Notes: generated by a model from the letters alone, not told the origin. A stretch of 7,949 bases of DNA from Verrucomicrobiia bacterium (GCA_026417675.1 JAOACV010000087.1:1-7949); one strand, 5' to 3'; positions 1 to 6,207 are shown, counted from the stretch's first letter. Numbers and translations are program-made.

Positions 1-265
1 CGGCCAACCAGAGCAGCAAAAGCCAAAATGCCCCGTAGCCGCCGACGCGAGGAAGCGTCTCCGTCATCTCACGTCGGCGGCTGTGGAAAAATGCGACCGC
101 CACCCAGAGCAGCGCGCAAGCGATGGCGATCTCCACCGGCCAGCGGCCGAGCCACCACTCGCTGAAGGTCTCCGGACGGTCGGGCATGATAACGAGGCCG
201 CCGAATTTGACCGGCAGCAGGAAGACCAGCAGCCAGAGGGCGCTGTCAAGTAATCGCGATCCCAT
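1..265 (-). CDS. Polytopic membrane protein, N-terminal part (possible O-antigen ligase family)
   Basis: This frame opens with ATG at 265 and stays open to the left edge, so only the first 88 residues are visible. Three hydrophobic segments are seen: about residues 5-26 (LLDSALWLLVFLLPVKFGG), about 43-60 (WPVEIAIACALLWVAVAFF) and one beginning near 77 (GYGAFWLLLLWLA). A basic loop, HSRRRE at 61-66, follows the second segment and suggests that end faces the cytoplasm. There is no Shine-Dalgarno-like sequence before the ATG, and the upstream bases are the end of the heptamer-repeat gap. The hydrophobic start with an 'LLPVKFGG' stretch, then a Pro/Glu-containing loop and a second helix, resembles N-termini of O-antigen ligase/polymerase (Wzy/WaaL-like) proteins in Verrucomicrobia, but this is recognition of style. 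The diagnostic periplasmic loop is outside the window. It could be any multi-spanning protein. That it is a real gene is much surer than its name. Confidence 0.6.
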   Translation of the reverse strand, partial: MGSRLLDSALWLLVFLLPVKFGGLVIMPDRPETFSEWWLGRWPVEIAIACALLWVAVAFFHSRRREMTETLPRVGGYGAFWLLLLWLA

Positions 266-271
266 TGGGGT

Positions 272-369
272 CAGTGTCCAGTAATCAGTGTCCAATGATC
301 AGCAGTCACTGGACAGTGGGCGGTCAGACAAGGGCTGATCGCTGATTACTGAACACTGATCACTGATTA
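272..369. repeat. Intergenic heptamer repeat with inverted halves
   Basis: The 114-base gap between holB and the left-edge gene is mostly a degenerate 7-base repeat. Read on the plus strand, 272-306 is five heptamers (CAGTGTC, CAGTAAT, CAGTGTC, CAATGAT, CAGCAGT). After a short spacer containing CACTG-GA-CAGTG (307-318), 335-369 is five heptamers of the opposite orientation (CTGATCG, CTGATTA, CTGAACA, CTGATCA, CTGATTA). The arms 272-288 and 342-358 are reverse complements at 16 of 17 positions, so the gap can fold into a long hairpin as RNA or as a cruciform. It has no T-tract typical of an intrinsic terminator. It is less GC-rich than the coding DNA around it. It resembles in kind the heptameric STRR repeats described in cyanobacteria; its function is unknown. 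Confidence 0.85.
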
Positions 370-379
370 CCCAATGCAG

Positions 380-1438
380 CTACGCCAACGCCCTCGCCGG
401 CGCAAGGCCGCTCAACCGCAGCAGGGTCATCTCCAACGCGAGCGATTCGTTGACGTTGCGTTCAATCTGGTCATGCAGGTCTTCGATGGCGGCGAGATTG
501 TCGAGCGCGCGCTCCAACGTGAGCTTGGCCGCCAGCCCGCGCAGCGCGTCGCGCCGGTCGCGATGGAACAACCTTTTCGCGCCGTCGCCGCCTTGGACAC
601 ACATCAGAAGGTCGCGCAGCAACCAGTCCATCGTCACCACCAGCGCCGCGCGCGAGCGGCGATACTCGGCCTCGACCTGTGCCGCCATCTCGTCTTCCAT
701 CTTCTCCTTCCACTCCTTGTCGGCGACGTCGCGGTAGCGTTCCAGTTGCAGGCGCTGCTCGATCTCCGGCTCGATCCGCTTCTTCTCGCCGTCGAGGAAC
801 GCGCGAATGACTCCGAGCAGGCGATACGCGGCCAGCACCGAGCCGCCGGCGCCCAGCAGCGCAAGCAAGCCTTCGACCACCGCCGCGTGCGCCGGGTTCG
901 GCTCGCGCGGGGTGGAGGCGCCGAATTGGAGGCGTTGGCAGCGCGAGCGGACGGTCTCCAGCAATTGTTGCGGCTCGGTGGACAGCAGCAGGATCAACGA
1001 GCGGTCCGGCGGCTCCTCCAGCGTCTTGAGAAACGCGTTGGCCGCGGCATGCACGAGGCGGTCGGCCTCGACTAGGATGCCCACCTTCACGCCGCCGAGG
1101 GCCGGCTTGAGATGAAGCGTCTTTTCCAACTCGCGCATCTGCTCGATGTCAATTCGCCGCGACTTGGATTCGGGCCGAATCCATTGCACGTCGGGATGCA
1201 GGCCGCCGGGCGGCGTGCTGGCGTCAATCTTGCGACAGCTCTCGCAGCGGTCGCACCCGCCGTCCTTGCGCGGCGACTCGCAGTTGACGGCCTTGGCGAG
1301 TTCGCGCGCGGCCAGTTCCATGTCCTCGATGCCGTCGCCTGAGAACAAGAGCGCGTGGGCGAGGCGCTGGTTGGCCAGGCTGCGTTGCAGGACGGCGGCC
1401 ACGGCGGGCTGGGTCTTCGAGAGGTCCTTAAAGGACAT
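380..1438 (-). CDS. holB: DNA polymerase III subunit delta' (clamp-loader)
   Basis: A 352-residue AAA+ family protein of the replicative clamp loader, where delta' acts with delta and the tau/gamma subunits to open and load the sliding clamp. Visible features in order: an N-terminal segment ending in HALLFSGDG (residues 28-36), where the P-loop is degenerate and lacks the Walker lysine, as usual for delta'; a zinc module with Cys53, Cys62, Cys65 and Cys68; the family block AANAFLKTLEEPP (132-144); and the SRC motif at 165-167. The C-terminal half is helical, Arg/Glu-rich and poorly conserved, ending RLSGLAPARALA. The length fits the family (about 330-350). The ATG at 1438 lies inside the end of tmk (11-base overlap, different frame), and a GGGAG sits 10 bases upstream, so translation is probably coupled to tmk. 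The stop is TAG at 380-382. The tmk-holB order is common in bacteria. Confidence 0.93.
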   Translation of the reverse strand: MSFKDLSKTQPAVAAVLQRSLANQRLAHALLFSGDGIEDMELAARELAKAVNCESPRKDGGCDRCESCRKIDASTPPGGLHPDVQWIRPESKSRRIDIEQMRELEKTLHLKPALGGVKVGILVEADRLVHAAANAFLKTLEEPPDRSLILLLSTEPQQLLETVRSRCQRLQFGASTPREPNPAHAAVVEGLLALLGAGGSVLAAYRLLGVIRAFLDGEKKRIEPEIEQRLQLERYRDVADKEWKEKMEDEMAAQVEAEYRRSRAALVVTMDWLLRDLLMCVQGGDGAKRLFHRDRRDALRGLAAKLTLERALDNLAAIEDLHDQIERNVNESLALEMTLLRLSGLAPARALA

Positions 1439-2063
1439 GCTTCACGTGCTCCCAAATGGCGGCCTCGACCTCGTCGGGCGTGCCGCGGCCGTCCACGACC
1501 TTGATGCGTTTCGGCTCCGCCTCGGCCAGCCGCAGGTAGCCGCGCGCGACCTGGCGGTGGAAACCGAGCGGTTCCTCCTCAAACCGGTCGCGCTCGCCAC
1601 CCACGGGCCGCACTCGCCGCATGAGCCGCCGCCGGCCTTCGGCGACGGGAATATCGAGGACGATCGTCAGCCGCGGCACGCACTCGCCCACGGCGAGCCA
1701 GTTGATCGCCGCCACCAGCTTCGGGTCCACGCCGCGAACCATGCCCTGATAAACAGTGGTGGAATCGTGGAAACGGTCGGAGAGCACGACCATTTTCTTC
1801 GCCAGCGCGGGCAGGATGACCGAGCGCACCAGTTGCGCGCGCGCCGCCGCGAAAAGGAAAAGCTCCGACTCCGGGCACACGCCATCGGTCTGCGGGCTGT
1901 GTTTGAGCAGGTGGCGGATCGTCTCGCCCAGCGGCGTGCCACCCGGCTCGCGGGTGACCAGGACCTTGCGCCCCATCTTCTCCAGCCGCGCCGCAAGCCG
2001 GCGGACTTGCGTGCTCTTGCCGCAGCCTTCGCCGCCCTCAAAACTGATGAATGTGCCTCGCAT
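1428..2063 (-). CDS. tmk: Thymidylate kinase (dTMP kinase)
   Basis: A 211-residue cytosolic kinase converting dTMP + ATP to dTDP + ADP in dTTP synthesis. The sequence shows the P-loop GGEGCGKST at residues 10-18, TREPGGTPLGE at 37-47 (substrate-binding loop), the DR-type motif DRFHDST at 96-102 followed by VYQG at 104-107, and an Arg-rich LID (RRVRPVGGERDRF, 149-161). Arginines in the LID with none in the P-loop match the E. coli-type (type II) enzymes. The length is typical (about 205-215). The start ATG at 2063 is firm: it puts the FISFEGGEGCGKST block at residue 5 onward, as in the family, and there is no good alternative. No Shine-Dalgarno is seen (bases before ATG read CGCGGCCC), and a promoter at 2072-2100 ends only 8 bases upstream, implying a leaderless message. 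It ends with TAA at 1428-1430, overlapping holB by 11 bases. Confidence 0.96.
   Translation of the reverse strand: MRGTFISFEGGEGCGKSTQVRRLAARLEKMGRKVLVTREPGGTPLGETIRHLLKHSPQTDGVCPESELFLFAAARAQLVRSVILPALAKKMVVLSDRFHDSTTVYQGMVRGVDPKLVAAINWLAVGECVPRLTIVLDIPVAEGRRRLMRRVRPVGGERDRFEEEPLGFHRQVARGYLRLAEAEPKRIKVVDGRGTPDEVEAAIWEHVKHVL
1449..1453 (-). promoter_or_regulatory. Probable ribosome binding site of holB inside tmk
   Basis: On the minus strand GGGAG occurs 10 bases before the holB ATG, within the last codons of tmk. It is the best Shine-Dalgarno-like match among the starts in this window and supports ATG 1438 as the holB start. The spacing is slightly longer than the usual 5-9 bases, so this is a moderate call. 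Confidence 0.45.
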
Positions 2064-2071
2064 GGGCCGCG

Positions 2072-2100
2072 AGACTAGGAAGAAGCACGCCGAGTGTCAA
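2072..2100 (-). promoter_or_regulatory. Sigma-70-type promoter for tmk-holB, apparently leaderless
   Basis: On the minus strand a perfect -35 hexamer TTGACA (2095-2100) is followed by exactly 17 bases and TAGTCT as -10 (2072-2077; matches the consensus at the first two and last positions). With the usual +1 seven bases after the -10 element, transcription would begin near 2065, two bases before the tmk ATG at 2063. The promoter lies in the 93-base gap after the pseudokinase pair, so tmk-holB can be transcribed separately from the genes upstream. The match was read by eye and no transcript evidence is available. Confidence 0.6.
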
Positions 2101-2156
2101 CCGTCGCGAGCGCGAGCGGGAACCAATTGTCCGAACCGCGTCCGCCGGGACTGCGG

Positions 2157-4436
2157 TCATTTTTGCCTCAGTTGCAACCACTCCTCGGAGACCGTTCCCG
2201 TGATTTCGATGTGCTCGAAACGGCTTTCAGCGCCGCCCCAGTGGTAATAATCGCCGCTGGTGCCAAAGCACAACATGCCGCTGGCTTCCGACTGGCATGT
2301 CGCGGGCAGGATCGGCCCGCCGATGATGGCGTAGGTGATGAACTTCCCCTGATGGGAGATCAGCACCGTGTATTTCTCGCCCAGCTTCGGCTCCCATTTC
2401 TGGCTCGCGAGTGTGGTCCACTTGCCGGCAATCCGCTCGGCGATGCGCGCCTCGTTGCTGAAGATACCCGCGATATGCGTCCATTCGCCCTGGGGGTGTT
2501 CGTGCCACGCGACGACCAGACCGGAATAGGTTTTCGGATTATACCTTTCAATCCAACCCACATATCGGATCCAGAGGTCGCCGTAGAACGGCGAAGACCA
2601 GACCATGCGCACGCCGCTGCCGCACACCAGCGCGCCGTCTTTGACGTAGCCCGGCTTCGCCTGGAAGTCGCGCAACTCCTCTGTCGTGTCGAACAAGCTG
2701 CACGTTTGAATCTGGCCGTCGGGAAACAACTCGACATGGCTCACGTAAATCTTGCGCAGCTTCTCGATCCCGGCGGCTTTCGCCGCGGCGCGCCCGCGCT
2801 CGACGGCGCTCTTGACGCGCGGGTCTATCGCCGCATTAGCCGGCGGTTTGGGCAGCATCGGGAACTTGACTTTCAAGAATGGCGACACAAACGGGGCCGG
2901 GGCGTTGGTCTTCACCGGCTCGACCGGTTTGCCCCCGTCCGGAATGAGCGGTTTGTTGGCCTCCAGCGCCGCGAGCATCTCCGGCGACGGCCCCGGCAAC
3001 GGTTTCGCTGCCGCAGGCGGTGTGGCTGCGGGTGCCGCAGGTGTTGGCGCGGGCGCGGTTGTTGTGGCTGCTGTGGCTGCCGGCACGGGCGGGGTCGGCG
3101 CGGCGGGAGTTGTGGCCGGCGCGGGAGCGGGTGCAGGCGGTGTGGCCGCAGATGGTGTCGGCATGGCTGCCGCCGGGGCGGTGGTCGCTGCGGCAACCGT
3201 CGCCGCAGGTGTCGTTGGCACAGGCGCAGGTGCAGGCGCGGGAGCCGGAGCGGGCGCAGGCGCTGCTGCTTCGCCCGGCTTCGGGGAGGCGGCAGTCGGC
3301 GCGGGCGACATGGAGGGAACGGGTGCCGCATTGGTTGAAGTTGTCGCGGCGGGTTGTCCGGCGATCCAGCTCGGCAATGGCGCGGCCTCGGCCTTGGGTT
3401 CGACTTTCGGCTGCGCCGTCTCGCGCGGAGGTGGCTGCGGTGGCGGCGGCTGACTCTTTTCACCCGACGGGACCAAGAAGTAGATGACGCCCACAACGAC
3501 CGCAGCGACCACCGGCCGAGCCAATAACAAAAGGTTGGACTTGGGCTTCGGTTCGGCGGTTTGCACTGGCACGCGAGGCGCCGCCGGCGCGGGCTTGGGA
3601 GCAGCGCGGGGGGGCACGACAATCGCAGGTTTTGACGGCCGTGCGGCGGCAGGGTCCGGTTTCGACGCTCCAATCGAGAGTGTCAAAGGCGGCGGCGTGT
3701 GAGGTGGTTCCTTGCCTTCGACAAGGGCCGCCAAGTCGTCCCGAAGCTGGTCGTAGTTGGGATAAGCCTGCGTGGGGTCAGCGGAGAGCATGCGCGCCAG
3801 CACGCGGCTGACGCGATCGGGCGTTTCAGGATGCGCCCGCTTCAGGCCCGGCAAGCCGTGACTCGCGTCGGCGGGCGGTGGCGCGCCGACCAGCATTTGA
3901 TAAAGCGCCGCGCCGAGCGCGCGCACATCGGCGAGCCGGTTGGCGTCGCCTTTCTTGGCCAGCGCAAAATCCATCAGCTTCAACGCGCCGTCGGTCTGGA
4001 TGACAATGTTGTTCAGCGAGATGCCACCGTGCGGCAACTGCGCCTGGTCCCATGCGGCCTTCAGCGCGTCGGCGCAACCCAGCGCGATTTGCAGCGCCGT
4101 CGGCTCCGGCACCGGACCAGCGGCCGCCATCCAGTCGGCGATTGTCTGGCCCTCGATCCATTCGCTGGAGAGGTAATAAAGCCCGTCGCCCATCGCCGCG
4201 TCATAGACTTCCGGCAGAGCGCCGTGTTTGATCCCGGCGGCGGTCTTCGCCCGCAGCACGAACTGCGTTGTGTAGTCCTCGCTGGCCGTCACCGACGGTT
4301 CCAGAATCAGCAGTCGAACGAGTCGCCGCGGATTGCGCTGCTGGGCTTGGAATATCTTTCCGTAGGGGGTTGTGCCCACTTCGGCGAGCAGGTCAAACCC
4401 GCTGAAGGTTGGTGTAGTTGGGGCCGTGTCGCTCAT
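2157..4436 (-). CDS. Pseudokinase-TM-long Pro/Ala linker-beta-sandwich membrane protein (paralogue B)
   Basis: A 759-residue protein, probably inner-membrane with N-terminus in. Residues 12-240 resemble a PknB-type Ser/Thr kinase, but the VAIK lysine is Leu43 (VRLLIL, 40-45), the helix-C Glu position is Arg62, and the HRD loop reads HGGISLNN (136-143), with Gly138 for the catalytic Asp though Asn143 remains. DFG is Asp156-Phe157-Ala158, and only 11 residues separate it from the helix-F Asp170 (DVRALGAALYQML), so the activation loop and APE region are missing. A TM helix lies at about 301-322. A Pro/Ala linker fills about 323-515 and includes an (AP)n run at 392-405. The C-terminal domain (about 535-757) is beta-rich and Trp/Tyr/Gly-rich, has DGQI (573-576) and GGPIL (706-710), and ends ITGTVSEEWL; it suggests a concanavalin/LamG- or DUF1080-like fold (inference). 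ATG 4436 is chosen over the in-frame TTG at 4472 because it gives MSD..., as in the adjacent paralogue. No clear ribosome binding site is seen. Kinase activity is unlikely. Confidence 0.85.
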   Translation of the reverse strand: MSDTAPTTPTFSGFDLLAEVGTTPYGKIFQAQQRNPRRLVRLLILEPSVTASEDYTTQFVLRAKTAAGIKHGALPEVYDAAMGDGLYYLSSEWIEGQTIADWMAAAGPVPEPTALQIALGCADALKAAWDQAQLPHGGISLNNIVIQTDGALKLMDFALAKKGDANRLADVRALGAALYQMLVGAPPPADASHGLPGLKRAHPETPDRVSRVLARMLSADPTQAYPNYDQLRDDLAALVEGKEPPHTPPPLTLSIGASKPDPAAARPSKPAIVVPPRAAPKPAPAAPRVPVQTAEPKPKSNLLLLARPVVAAVVVGVIYFLVPSGEKSQPPPPQPPPRETAQPKVEPKAEAAPLPSWIAGQPAATTSTNAAPVPSMSPAPTAASPKPGEAAAPAPAPAPAPAPAPVPTTPAATVAAATTAPAAAMPTPSAATPPAPAPAPATTPAAPTPPVPAATAATTTAPAPTPAAPAATPPAAAKPLPGPSPEMLAALEANKPLIPDGGKPVEPVKTNAPAPFVSPFLKVKFPMLPKPPANAAIDPRVKSAVERGRAAAKAAGIEKLRKIYVSHVELFPDGQIQTCSLFDTTEELRDFQAKPGYVKDGALVCGSGVRMVWSSPFYGDLWIRYVGWIERYNPKTYSGLVVAWHEHPQGEWTHIAGIFSNEARIAERIAGKWTTLASQKWEPKLGEKYTVLISHQGKFITYAIIGGPILPATCQSEASGMLCFGTSGDYYHWGGAESRFEHIEITGTVSEEWLQLRQK
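2892..3470 (-). repeat. Low-complexity Pro/Ala-coding tract in paralogue B
   Basis: This stretch encodes residues 323-515 of the 759-residue pseudokinase protein, a linker made almost entirely of Pro, Ala, Thr and Lys. The most regular part, 3222-3263, encodes an unbroken run of alternating Ala and Pro by degenerate GCN-CCN hexamers whose third bases vary (GCG CCT GCG CCC GCT CCG ...). The varied third bases argue that the dipeptide run is selected at protein level rather than being a fresh slippage product. The strong base bias creates long spurious open frames in the other frames here. Confidence 0.8.
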
Positions 4437-4474
4437 CGCCGTTCTTTTGCCACAGAACCTAGCACGAATCAACT

Positions 4475-4503
4475 GCCGGCTGCGACTTGAAATTGCCGCC
4501 GGC
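4475..4503 (-). other. Short GC-rich inverted repeat between the two pseudokinase genes
   Basis: GCCGGC at 4498-4503 and GCCGGC at 4475-4480 can pair as a 6-bp stem with a 17-base loop, starting directly after the TGA of the upstream pseudokinase gene. There is no T-tract, so it is not a convincing intrinsic terminator. It could be an RNA-processing or attenuating hairpin, or chance, since GCCGGC is itself palindromic and frequent in GC-rich DNA. The rest of this 67-base gap shows no convincing promoter. Confidence 0.2.
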
Positions 4504-6207
4504 TCACTCGGTATGCTGGCGCAGCCAGGCGGCCGGCACGGTGCCGGTGATTTCCAACGATGCGCAGGCGCAGGCGCAATCTTTGGCGCCGAGGCTCAGA
4601 GCGCCCTCGCCGCTCTCGCGGAACCGGCCCTCGATCATCGGGCCGCCCGTGACCGTGACCACGCAGTAGCTGCCGCGCTGGGTGATGATGTAACGCACGC
4701 GCTCGCCGGCCCGCAGTGTGAACGGCTTTGTGTCCAGCACCGCGCGCTGGCCGTTGACGATCTCGGAAAGCTCCGCGCCCGCCGGGGTGAATCCGAAGGC
4801 GTGTTCCCGGCCGGATTCCTGCTGCCATCTTACCGCCAGCGCCGTCCATGCCGCGCCCGCATCCGCGGCGGTCAATGCTCCCTCCACCACGATGGTGACG
4901 TCGCCGCGCAGCGGGGACTTAAACGCGACTTCCCCCGACCGCCAGTGCAGCGCGCGGTCGCGCACGGCGAACGACCCGGCTGAGAAATCCGCCTGCCGGT
5001 CTGCGCGGTCGAATGTGTAGCTCCATTTGATTTGCCCGTCTTCGAGCACAGTCAACGCGCCCTTGAAACGACTTTGCAGCCTTTGCGCGCCGAGGAACTT
5101 TGCCATCGCCCGCCCGCGCTCGGTCAGGTCGGCGATTTCTTCAAACGTCGGCAACGCGGATTTGGGCGGCGTCGTGGCTGGGGTAGCCACCGTCGGAACC
5201 GCCGCCGGCGCGGCCGCCACCGGAACAGCGGCCGGGGTTGGTGTTGGCGCTGGACTGACGGGTTTCGTTTCCGGCGCGCCGCTCCGAAGGTATTGCCAGA
5301 GCCACCAGCCCGCTGCCGCGACGATGGCCAGCATCACAAGCGACTGGATCAAGCCACCCAAACGCGATGCCCGCCGCTGTGTCTTGTGCAAACCCAACTG
5401 AGGCGCGGTTGACACCCACTCTCTTTGCCCCTGCGCGTCGCCGGATGAAGCGCCGGCGGCGCCCAGAGAAAGTTGAATTTCCGTATTGCGCGGGCGCCGC
5501 CCTTCCAGCAACGCCTCCAAGTCCTCGATGAGCGGATCGTAGCCGCTGTAGTTCCACCGCGGCTCGGCCATCATCTTTTCGACGACCTCGCCGACGTGCG
5601 GACTGAGTTCGGGACGTTTGCCCGCCAGATCGGGCAGCCGATGCCCCGGCGGTGGCGGCGGCTCGTTAACCAACATCTGGTAGAGCGCCGCTCCCAGAGC
5701 GCGCAGGTCGCCGATGCGCGAGCTTTCGTCGAGGCTGGCCAGCGCAAGACCGCAGAGTTTCACGCCGCCGTCGGGCTGCACAATGATCTCGTCAATCGTG
5801 ATCCCGCCGTGCGTCAATTCCGCCTTCTCCCACGCCGTCTTGAGCGCGAGGACGCACGCGCGGGCGATCTCGACCGCCTGCTTTTCCGGCAGCGGCCCGG
5901 CAATCCGCAACAGTTCGGCGACGGAAGAACCCTCCACCCACTCGGTCGCCAAATAGTATTGGCGCTTCACGTCACCCGCCTCGATCACGGCGGCCAGGTG
6001 CGGATGATCGAGTTTTGCGGCCGCCTTTGCCTGGCGAAAAAACCGCTTCAGATACTCCTTGTCCTCCGCCGCGCGACGGTCCAGCAACAGCACAGCCGCC
6101 GGCTGGCCGCTCGGAACATGCTGTGCGCGATACACGGGACCGACGCGGGTGTCCGCGACAACGGCGGAAAGGTTGAAGGGTCCAAAAGGTCTGCCGCCAT
6201 CGCTCAT
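4504..6207 (-). CDS. Pseudokinase-TM-Pro/Ala linker-beta-sandwich membrane protein (paralogue A)
   Basis: A 567-residue paralogue of the next gene, with the same architecture and a shorter linker. The kinase-like domain (about 10-236) lacks every catalytic residue: Leu40 at the VAIK lysine (AAVLLLD, 37-43), Gln59 at the helix-C Glu, HGGITIDE at 133-140 for HRDxKxxN (Gly135 for Asp, Glu140 for Asn), and Gly153-Leu154-Ala155 for DFG. As in the paralogue, only 11 residues lie between that motif and the helix-F Asp167 (DLRALGAALYQMLV), so there is no activation loop. A basic stretch (HKTQRRASR, 274-282) precedes a TM helix at about 286-304, indicating N-in topology; a Pro/Ala linker covers 310-350. 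The C-terminal domain (355-560) shares DGQIK (389-393), GDVTI (435-439), VTGGPM (519-524) and ITGTVPAAWL (553-562) with the paralogue. It has a Cys cluster, DCACACAS (543-550). ATG 6207 lies 13 bases after cysS, implying cotranscription; only a weak GGGA precedes it. Probably a non-catalytic transmembrane sensor or scaffold; ligand unknown. Confidence 0.86.
   Translation of the reverse strand: MSDGGRPFGPFNLSAVVADTRVGPVYRAQHVPSGQPAAVLLLDRRAAEDKEYLKRFFRQAKAAAKLDHPHLAAVIEAGDVKRQYYLATEWVEGSSVAELLRIAGPLPEKQAVEIARACVLALKTAWEKAELTHGGITIDEIIVQPDGGVKLCGLALASLDESSRIGDLRALGAALYQMLVNEPPPPPGHRLPDLAGKRPELSPHVGEVVEKMMAEPRWNYSGYDPLIEDLEALLEGRRPRNTEIQLSLGAAGASSGDAQGQREWVSTAPQLGLHKTQRRASRLGGLIQSLVMLAIVAAAGWWLWQYLRSGAPETKPVSPAPTPTPAAVPVAAAPAAVPTVATPATTPPKSALPTFEEIADLTERGRAMAKFLGAQRLQSRFKGALTVLEDGQIKWSYTFDRADRQADFSAGSFAVRDRALHWRSGEVAFKSPLRGDVTIVVEGALTAADAGAAWTALAVRWQQESGREHAFGFTPAGAELSEIVNGQRAVLDTKPFTLRAGERVRYIITQRGSYCVVTVTGGPMIEGRFRESGEGALSLGAKDCACACASLEITGTVPAAWLRQHTE

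Noticed and set aside
272..369. CRISPR array
   Set aside because: Units are 7 bases with no unique spacers and are inverted in the second half, unlike CRISPR repeat-spacer structure.
272..369. Intrinsic transcription terminator after holB
   Set aside because: The arms can pair, but there is no GC-rich compact stem followed by a T-tract on the minus strand.
374..1075. Plus-strand open frame of 233 codons antisense to holB
   Set aside because: Arg/Gln/Ala-rich composition with no motif, fully inside the convincing holB gene; typical spurious antisense frame in GC-rich DNA.
1146..2078. Plus-strand open frame of 310 codons antisense to tmk and the start of holB
   Set aside because: No recognisable domain and His/Arg-rich composition; the minus strand carries clear Tmk motifs over the same bases.
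2094..3338. Plus-strand open frame of 414 codons with a Cys/Arg/Gly-rich end
   Set aside because: The Cys/Arg/Gly-rich part is the antisense of the Pro/Ala linker of the pseudokinase protein, so it is a composition artefact and not a metallothionein-like protein.
2752..3453. Plus-strand Gly/Ala-rich frame with GAGAGA runs, resembling a PE_PGRS- or silk-like protein
   Set aside because: It is the complementary reading of the same Pro/Ala-coding hexamers; there is no start context or matching codon-use evidence.
4437..4472. Upstream TTG start adding 12 residues to paralogue B
   Set aside because: TTG is a rarer start and the added residues (IRARFCGKRTA) have no counterpart in the adjacent paralogue, which starts MSD like the ATG at 4436.
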